A DNA stretch of 8,099 nucleotides from an uncultured Rhodocyclaceae bacterium (GTDB lineage: Bacteria > Pseudomonadota > Gammaproteobacteria > Burkholderiales > Rhodocyclaceae): the NCBI GenBank assembly GCA_903930805.1, contig CAIYZZ010000338.1, forward strand, positions 1 through 8,099. The letters run 5' to 3'. Positions within the stretch are counted from its first letter, which is position 1, and each line of letters starts with the position of its first letter. Shown one piece after another: positions 6,535 to 8,099 of the stretch. The notes beneath the pieces were generated by a model. The model was not told the origin of the DNA. It saw nothing but the letters and a program-made list of their open reading frames with translations, and made no database searches. Both the position numbers and the translations under genes were made by a program.

Positions 6535-6821
6535 CTGCCAGCGTTCAGCGCATTGATGCGCGCCTGGCGGTTGCAGGCGGGATGACGCTGGATTCTGCTG
6601 CAGGTTTGTTCTCGAGCGGAGTACAGGCGCTTTCCCGGGATGATCTTCCCTTCGATCTGACGGGAGTAACCGACGTCGATTCTTCAGGGCTTGCCGTCCT
6701 GTTTGGTTGGCAGCGTGCTGCCGTGGCACAGGGTACGACCTTGCGCATCGCGAATCCACCGCACAATCTTGTCAGCCTCGCGGAAGTTTATGGCGTAACC
6801 GAACTATTGCCGCTGTCCTGA
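6531..6821 (+). CDS. mlaB: MlaB, STAS-domain subunit of the Mla transporter
   Basis: Predicted 96-residue cytoplasmic protein made of one STAS domain, which in E. coli binds MlaF and is needed for stable assembly and activity of the transporter. The hallmark loop is FDLTGVTDVDSSGLAVLFGW (about 41-60). By my alignment from memory, Ser51 takes the place of E. coli MlaB Thr52, a residue important for MlaF binding, so a hydroxyl side chain is kept. The C-terminal half (LRIANPPHNLVSLAEVYGV) also fits. Length matches E. coli (97). Its ATG overlaps the mlaC stop (ATGA), indicating coupled translation. It is the last gene of the tight mla block, with 71 bases to ibaG. Confidence 0.92.
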   Translation: MTASVQRIDARLAVAGGMTLDSAAGLFSSGVQALSRDDLPFDLTGVTDVDSSGLAVLFGWQRAAVAQGTTLRIANPPHNLVSLAEVYGVTELLPLS

Positions 6822-6892
6822 ACGGACACCCGTAGCGTTCGCCATGCTTCCTGTCTTTACAGTGAAGTGACAATAAATCAAGGAGTTGATAA
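6822..6892 (+). promoter_or_regulatory. Gap between mlaB and ibaG with strong ribosome binding site
   Basis: No terminator-like hairpin followed by a T-run is visible, so transcription from mla may continue into ibaG. AAGGAG at 6880-6885 lies 7 bases before the ibaG ATG and is the best Shine-Dalgarno sequence in the window. TTTACA (6856-6861) and an AT-rich stretch CAATAAAT (6871-6878) hint at a promoter, but their spacing is wrong for a standard sigma-70 pair. Confidence 0.35.
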
Positions 6893-7144
6893 ATGCTTGC
6901 ACCCCAGCAAGTTGAAGAGTGGATCCGTGCCGGCCTTGAATGCAGCTATCTCTCTGTAGAGGGCGACGGTAGGCATTTCGAGGCGGTAATCGTTAGCCCG
7001 GCATTTGCCGGTTTGGGGCGCGTCCAGCGTCAACAGCGTGTCAATGCCGTCTTGAAGGGGCATTTCGAATCTGAAGTACTGCATGCATTAACAATGCAAT
7101 GTCTGACCCCCGAGGAAGCGACAGAACGAGGCATGCGTGGATAA
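6893..7144 (+). CDS. ibaG: IbaG, BolA-family protein
   Basis: Predicted 83-residue cytoplasmic BolA-fold protein, near the length of E. coli IbaG (84), which sits at the same place between mlaB and murA. BolA-type proteins bind [2Fe-2S] clusters together with monothiol glutaredoxins. Visible family features are [14 protein letters not shown] (about 22-35), the helix-loop [12 protein letters not shown] and [13 protein letters not shown], with the conserved histidine (LHAL) that can ligate the cluster. The start is supported by a strong ribosome binding site. The 3' end overlaps murA by 8 bases. The exact role of IbaG is not settled; links to acid stress and envelope biogenesis are reported for relatives. 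Confidence 0.92.
   Translation: MLAPQQVEEWIRAGLECSYLSVEGDGRHFEAVIVSPAFAGLGRVQRQQRVNAVLKGHFESEVLHALTMQCLTPEEATERGMRG
7084..7098. repeat. Short perfect inverted repeat near the end of ibaG
   Basis: TGCATT-AAC-AATGCA is a perfect 6-base inverted repeat with a 3-base loop, within ibaG coding sequence and ending 38 bases before the murA start. It could form a small, AT-rich hairpin in the mRNA or simply be chance. Confidence 0.3.
7128..7131 (+). promoter_or_regulatory. Ribosome binding site of murA
   Basis: GAGG lies 5 bases before the GTG at 7137 and supports that codon as the start. There is no in-frame ATG nearby that would give the conserved N-terminus. Confidence 0.5.
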
Positions 7145-8099
7145 GTTGCTGATTGCAGGCGGTACGCCGCTGGTCGGAGAAACCGCGATTTCCGGCGCGA
7201 AGAATGCCGCTCTTCCCTTGCTGTGCGCGGCCCTCCTGACGCGTGAACCGCTGACATTGACCAATGTGCCGGCGCTCAACGACATCGCCACCATGCTCAA
7301 ATTGCTGGCGCAGATGGGCGTAAAAGTGACGCAGGAAAAAGTCGGCGCTGGCGGGACGGCGCTGGCGGCCATCACACTTGATGCCTCATTGCTCGATCAT
7401 CCAGTGGCACCTTATGAGCTGGTAAAAACAATGCGGGCGTCGGTTCTGGTGCTCGGGCCGCTGACGGCGCGCTGCGGCGAAGCACGCGTGTCACTGCCGG
7501 GCGGTTGCGCGATCGGTGCGCGGCCCGTCGACCAGCATATCCATGGCCTGCAAGCGATGGGCGCGGAGATTAGCGTCGAGCAGGGCTATGTGCATGCCCG
7601 TACCACGGCGGCAGGTGGTCGGCTCAAGGGGGCTCGACTTTTTACCGACATGGTGACAGTCACCGGCACTGAAAACCTGATGATGGCGGCCTGCCTTGCT
7701 GTCGGTGAAACCGTGATCGAAAACGCTGCGCGTGAGCCGGAGGTCGTCGATCTGGCCAACTGCCTGGTGGCTATGGGCGCGCGCATCTCTGGCGCCGGCA
7801 CGGATGTTATCCGCATTCAAGGGGTGGAGCACCTGCACGGCGCCACCCACCGCATCATGCCCGACCGCATCGAAACCGGAACCTACTTGTGTGCCGCTGC
7901 GGCCACGGGCGGGTCGATACGGCTGACGCAAACCTCGGGCAGTTATCTGGACATCGTCATCGACAAGTTGATGGACGCGGGCTGCGAGGTGACGCTCGAG
8001 CGCGAAGCGATCCGCCTCAAGGCACCTGCGCGCCTGAATGCAATCAGTATTCGCACCGCCCCTTATCCCGCCTTCCCGACCGACATGCAGGCGCAATTC
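7137..8099 (+). CDS. murA: MurA, UDP-N-acetylglucosamine 1-carboxyvinyltransferase (3' end outside window)
   Basis: Transfers enolpyruvate from phosphoenolpyruvate to UDP-GlcNAc in the cytoplasm, the first committed step of peptidoglycan precursor synthesis. The 321 codons present read through to the window edge; the family has about 417-430 residues, so roughly the last quarter is missing. Counting from the GTG start: [12 protein letters not shown] has the substrate-contacting K22 and N23; [12 protein letters not shown] carries the catalytic Cys at 124 (Cys115 in E. coli, the target of fosfomycin); FPTDMQAQF at the window edge has the catalytic Asp at 316 (Asp305 in E. coli). Cys rather than Asp at the active site predicts a fosfomycin-sensitive form, as an inference from known enzymes. 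A loop of extra residues near 69-78 ([10 protein letters not shown]) explains the shifted numbering. The start overlaps ibaG by 8 bases. Confidence 0.95.
   Translation, partial: MDKLLIAGGTPLVGETAISGAKNAALPLLCAALLTREPLTLTNVPALNDIATMLKLLAQMGVKVTQEKVGAGGTALAAITLDASLLDHPVAPYELVKTMRASVLVLGPLTARCGEARVSLPGGCAIGARPVDQHIHGLQAMGAEISVEQGYVHARTTAAGGRLKGARLFTDMVTVTGTENLMMAACLAVGETVIENAAREPEVVDLANCLVAMGARISGAGTDVIRIQGVEHLHGATHRIMPDRIETGTYLCAAAATGGSIRLTQTSGSYLDIVIDKLMDAGCEVTLEREAIRLKAPARLNAISIRTAPYPAFPTDMQAQF

Noticed and set aside
5923..6759. Minus-strand open frame of 278 codons opposite mlaC and mlaB
   Set aside because: Antisense to two clear mla genes; its translation has no family features and no convincing start context.
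7491..8096. Minus-strand open frame of 201 codons opposite murA
   Set aside because: Antisense to the MurA active-site region; the sequence is a mirror of conserved MurA codons.

Overview
The window looks like a chromosomal segment of a Gram-negative proteobacterium. A betaproteobacterium, perhaps a Rhodocyclales relative, fits best because the lipoprotein gene mlaA lies inside the mla operon and because of the style of the proteins. This placement comes from memory of gene order and sequence feel, not from a search. Coding density is very high, there is no gene-free stretch over 100 bases, and I saw no RNA genes, mobile elements or CRISPR arrays.

Minus strand, 33-2985: a two-gene unit. A sigma-54-dependent response regulator (receiver, AAA+ with GAFTGA, Fis-type helix-turn-helix) resembles the PrsR family. 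Seven bases after its stop comes an ExeA/GspA/MshM-like AAA+ ATPase with one membrane segment, a Pro/Ala-rich linker and a SPOR-like C-terminal domain. No histidine kinase is present in the window.

Plus strand, 3053-6821: a tightly packed mla operon in the order mlaF-mlaE-mlaD-mlaA-mlaC-mlaB. It encodes the whole retrograde phospholipid transport route that keeps the outer membrane asymmetric: MlaA in the outer membrane, MlaC as periplasmic carrier, and the MlaFEDB complex in the inner membrane. Start and stop codons overlap at F/E, E/D and C/B.

Plus strand, 6893-8099: ibaG (BolA family), then murA (UDP-GlcNAc enolpyruvyl transferase, first step of peptidoglycan precursor synthesis), which runs off the window end. 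This mla-ibaG-murA order is shared with E. coli.

The two divergent units are separated by only 67 bases (2986-3052), which contain an imperfect inverted repeat that could be an operator. The other notable signals are three homopolymer tracts of 8-10 bases, each in frame at a linker or domain boundary (A8 in the ATPase, C8 in the regulator, C10 just after the MlaC signal peptide), and the AAA+/SPOR architecture of the ATPase. Most of the window is a well-known envelope-maintenance locus. I do not see clear evidence of a wholly new system.
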